Assembly (NCBI GenBank): GCA_002868945.1
Contig: PKTX01000040.1
Span: 1-58,900, forward strand
Length of the DNA: 58,900 bases
Source of the DNA: Desulfobulbaceae bacterium
GTDB lineage: Bacteria; Desulfobacterota; Desulfobulbia; Desulfobulbales; SURF-16
Direction of reading: 5' to 3'
A program made the position numbers and the translations under genes. Shown here piece after piece: positions 56,281-58,900 of this stretch. The notes under the pieces were generated by a model. The model was not told the origin of the DNA, did not search any database, and was given only the letters and a program-made list of their open reading frames with translations. Positions within the stretch are counted from its first letter, which is position 1; the number at the start of each line of letters is the position of its first letter.

Positions 56281-58197
56281 TCAGGCGGCGTCCTGCCGGC
56301 CATCAATCAGCAGCGGCGGCATGGGGCAGTTGAGGGTGTCGGCAATGGCGCGCAGCAGCTCCACCTCAAGGGGGAGCACGGTGCGGTCGGCCAGGATGCA
56401 GGTTGCACAGGCCCTGATCACCTTTTCTTTTTCCAGGGGTTTGAGGGCGGCCAATCGGTCAATGGCCTGATCCAGGCCCTGGAAAGAAACAGTGCGGCGC
56501 TCCAGCAGTTCAAGGTCCAGTTCGGGCAGCTCGCGGGCGGCAGCAGCAAAGACCTGCTGCTCGCTGAGTCCCTGATGTTGGTTGGAATAGACCAGGAGCG
56601 ACAGCAGCATTGAACAGGCCGCTCCACTCTGGTGCAGGCTGGTTGTGACGGTGTCGCGCTGCGGCTTGTCGGCAAAGGCGCTGGCCAGGTGGTGGTGGAC
56701 GATCTTCTGCAGGGTCCATTCAAAGAGACTCAACGTGCCGTCCGCGGCAATGAGCAGCTGGATGTTCTCCATAAAGAGTTCATATTGACGCCGGGACAAA
56801 CGGCGCAGGGTCGGCAGGGCCATGTCAAGAAGGGGCAGGCGATACTGGGCCGGCAGGGTGCGCAGCAGACCCTGCAGGCGCACGGTTTCCTCATGGACGC
56901 CGGTATCAGCCACCTCCTGCAATCGCTCGAGCTGCCGGCTGCACATCTCTTCATCCGCATCAAGGAGGAGACCATAGACCACGGCGCGGGCCGCATAGGG
57001 TTCATGGACGGCCTGGCGCAGGGCAGCGGGGATTTTGCTGATAAGTTGGCGGGCATAGCCGAGGTGGGCCTTGCCGGGGTTGCCGATATGGGCCATGGCA
57101 GTTGCCGCCATGGCAACACTGCGTCGCCGGCCGTCACTGTCGGCTGGCGAGCCTGCGGCGGCCGGTTGCTCTGCTTTCCTCTGCCGGGGCGGCGCTGCCA
57201 AGCTGCCGTCCCAGTCGGGCTTGATCTTTCTGATGCGCGTCTCCAGGGGCGGATGGGTGGCAAAAAGACCGGCAAAGGCGGTGCTGAAACCTTGACTGAA
57301 AAGGGCGTGACTGATCTCCTTGGTGTCGCTGTTCTCCAGGAGGGAGCCATTGCTGTCGGCAGCGATGCGCTGTAGGGCGCCGCCGATGCCGTCCGGGTTG
57401 CGGGTGAATTGCACGGCCGAGGCATCGGCCAGGAATTCACGCTGGCGACTGACTGCCGCCCTGATCACGTTGCCGAAAAAGGTGCCGGCAAAGCCGATGA
57501 CCATCAGGCCGAGGCCCAGGGCCAGACCACCGCCGCCTCCCCGGCGGGAGGAGCGGGCATAGGCGGAGCCGCGCAGAATATGAAAGCCGATGAGTCCCAG
57601 CAGGACAATGCCGTGCAGAAAGCCGATCAGTTTGATGTTCAGGCGCATGTCGCCATTATTTATATGGCTGAACTCATGGGCAATCACCCCCTGCAGTTCA
57701 TCACGTGACAGTTTCTTGACCGCGCCGCTGGTGACGCCGATCACCGCATCGCTGGGTGAGTGGCCGGCGGCAAAGGCATTGATACCGGGCTCGTCAAGGA
57801 GATAGACCGGCGGCACAGGCGAGCCGGAGGCAATGGCCATCTCCTCCACGACATTGAGGATCTTGCGGTGGTCCGGATCCGTGCTGCCATGGTCGATCAA
57901 CCGGCCGCCCAGGGATTCCGCCACACTGGCGCCACCGCCGGAAAGGGCCATGATCTTGTAGGCGCTGCCCAGGCCGACCACCAGCAAGACACCGATGCTC
58001 ACCACGCCGAAGACCTGCCAGTCCAGAGCGGCCAGGCCGGCGCTGTTGCCTGCTGTGCCGTCACTCTGCAGATAACCGAATATCGTCATCACCAGCAGGT
58101 TGGTCATGACGATCAGCGACAGTACCGCCATGCTGAAGAGAAAGACCAGCCGGCCGGTGTTGCGGCGGGCCTGGTCCTGGTTTCTGAAGAAGTCCAT
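56281..58197 (-). CDS. HtpX-like M48 membrane zinc metallopeptidase, C-terminal extension
   Basis: Protein of 638 residues. Two N-terminal transmembrane segments (about residues 17-42 and 60-80) and two more after the catalytic site flank the M48 domain. Zinc site: HEFSH at 174-178 plus the downstream Glu in REFLADASAVQFTR. Typical M48 landmarks are PVYLLDEPGINAFAAGHSPS and SHALFSQGF. Beyond residue 330 there is a 300-residue helical extension not found in HtpX, common in longer membrane peptidases paired with LemA. LemA is encoded just upstream, as expected. Confidence 0.92.
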   Translation of the reverse strand: MDFFRNQDQARRNTGRLVFLFSMAVLSLIVMTNLLVMTIFGYLQSDGTAGNSAGLAALDWQVFGVVSIGVLLVVGLGSAYKIMALSGGGASVAESLGGRLIDHGSTDPDHRKILNVVEEMAIASGSPVPPVYLLDEPGINAFAAGHSPSDAVIGVTSGAVKKLSRDELQGVIAHEFSHINNGDMRLNIKLIGFLHGIVLLGLIGFHILRGSAYARSSRRGGGGGLALGLGLMVIGFAGTFFGNVIRAAVSRQREFLADASAVQFTRNPDGIGGALQRIAADSNGSLLENSDTKEISHALFSQGFSTAFAGLFATHPPLETRIRKIKPDWDGSLAAPPRQRKAEQPAAAGSPADSDGRRRSVAMAATAMAHIGNPGKAHLGYARQLISKIPAALRQAVHEPYAARAVVYGLLLDADEEMCSRQLERLQEVADTGVHEETVRLQGLLRTLPAQYRLPLLDMALPTLRRLSRRQYELFMENIQLLIAADGTLSLFEWTLQKIVHHHLASAFADKPQRDTVTTSLHQSGAACSMLLSLLVYSNQHQGLSEQQVFAAAARELPELDLELLERRTVSFQGLDQAIDRLAALKPLEKEKVIRACATCILADRTVLPLEVELLRAIADTLNCPMPPLLIDGRQDAA

Positions 58198-58240
58198 GCC
58201 TAACTATTCCATTTTTTTTGTGTCATGCCGTCAAGGGCTG

Positions 58241-58837
<597 letters not shown>

Positions 58838-58868
58838 ATCTATTCCCCCGAGAGTATTGAGGCCATCT

Positions 58869-58900
58869 TGAGGGCATCTTGAATAATTGCTTTTTTGTCC
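58869..58900. repeat. End of an ATCTTGAATAAT repeat, cut by window edge
   Basis: GGGCATCTTGAATAATTGCTT matches the left end of the element at 10507-10700 and continues out of the window. Confidence 0.6.

Overview
The window looks like a GC-rich chromosome segment of a strictly anaerobic bacterium, most likely a sulfate-reducer-type Desulfobacterota (former Deltaproteobacteria). The clues are the anaerobic (early cobalt insertion) cobalamin genes cbiK, cbiD, cbiG and cbiET, and a CbiK with a signal peptide like the periplasmic Desulfovibrio enzyme. Three parts are visible: a vitamin B12 region (1-14 kb), a short housekeeping stretch with a LysR regulator and dnaA (14.2-17.6 kb), and a complete Mu-like transposable prophage (17,666-56,102, 38.4 kb). 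Past the prophage the chromosome continues with an M48-family peptidase and lemA.

B12 region. A leftward operon starts at a promoter near 8.9 kb and passes through a cobalamin riboswitch and a terminator-like hairpin. It then encodes CbiK, CbiC, CbiD, CbiET, CobI/CbiL, CobM/CbiF, CbiG, CobJ/CbiH and an APH-fold kinase cut by the window edge. cbiG carries an in-frame amber codon. Diverging from the riboswitch is cobB/cbiA, followed by a BtuC-BtuD-BtuF-type uptake system. Together these make the corrin ring from sirohydrochlorin, amidate it and import corrinoids. No precorrin-6A reductase (CbiJ/CobK) is seen here. The intergenic spaces are rich in short host repeats: CACAAAG-type hairpins, a MITE-like family with ATCTTGAATAAT ends, and AGGAGTT/AGAATTC heptamers.

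Prophage. Its ends are imperfect inverted repeats flanked by the 5-bp duplication GTTAG, and the target is a heptamer-repeat tract between dnaA and the peptidase gene. Reading leftward from the immunity region (53.6-54.4 kb: repressor, face-to-face promoters, palindromic operators) come small DNA-binding proteins, transposase A, transposition ATPase B, a set of small early genes (DUF3164, GemA, Mor) and a Rha-type regulator. Next are lysis genes (endolysin, holin candidate, overlapping spanin candidates), then terminase, portal, gpF, gpG, protease/scaffold, capsid, sheath, tube, a tail chaperone with a probable -2 frameshift, tape measure, baseplate, fibre and, at the far end, a Dam-type DNA methylase. 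Phage late genes follow Mu gene order closely.

Cargo. Several pieces are not ordinary Mu genes: two rightward genes for secreted proteins (27.1 and 44.7 kb), an extra adhesin-like module between the gp45 and gp46 homologues, a compact structured RNA candidate beside the methylase, a structured leader with two terminators before rha, and an AT-rich two-gene operon (membrane/coiled-coil protein plus a small Cys-rich protein) between the repressor and the left end. The last is the best candidate for an undescribed system, by position most likely superinfection exclusion or anti-phage defence, but nothing in the sequence proves a function.
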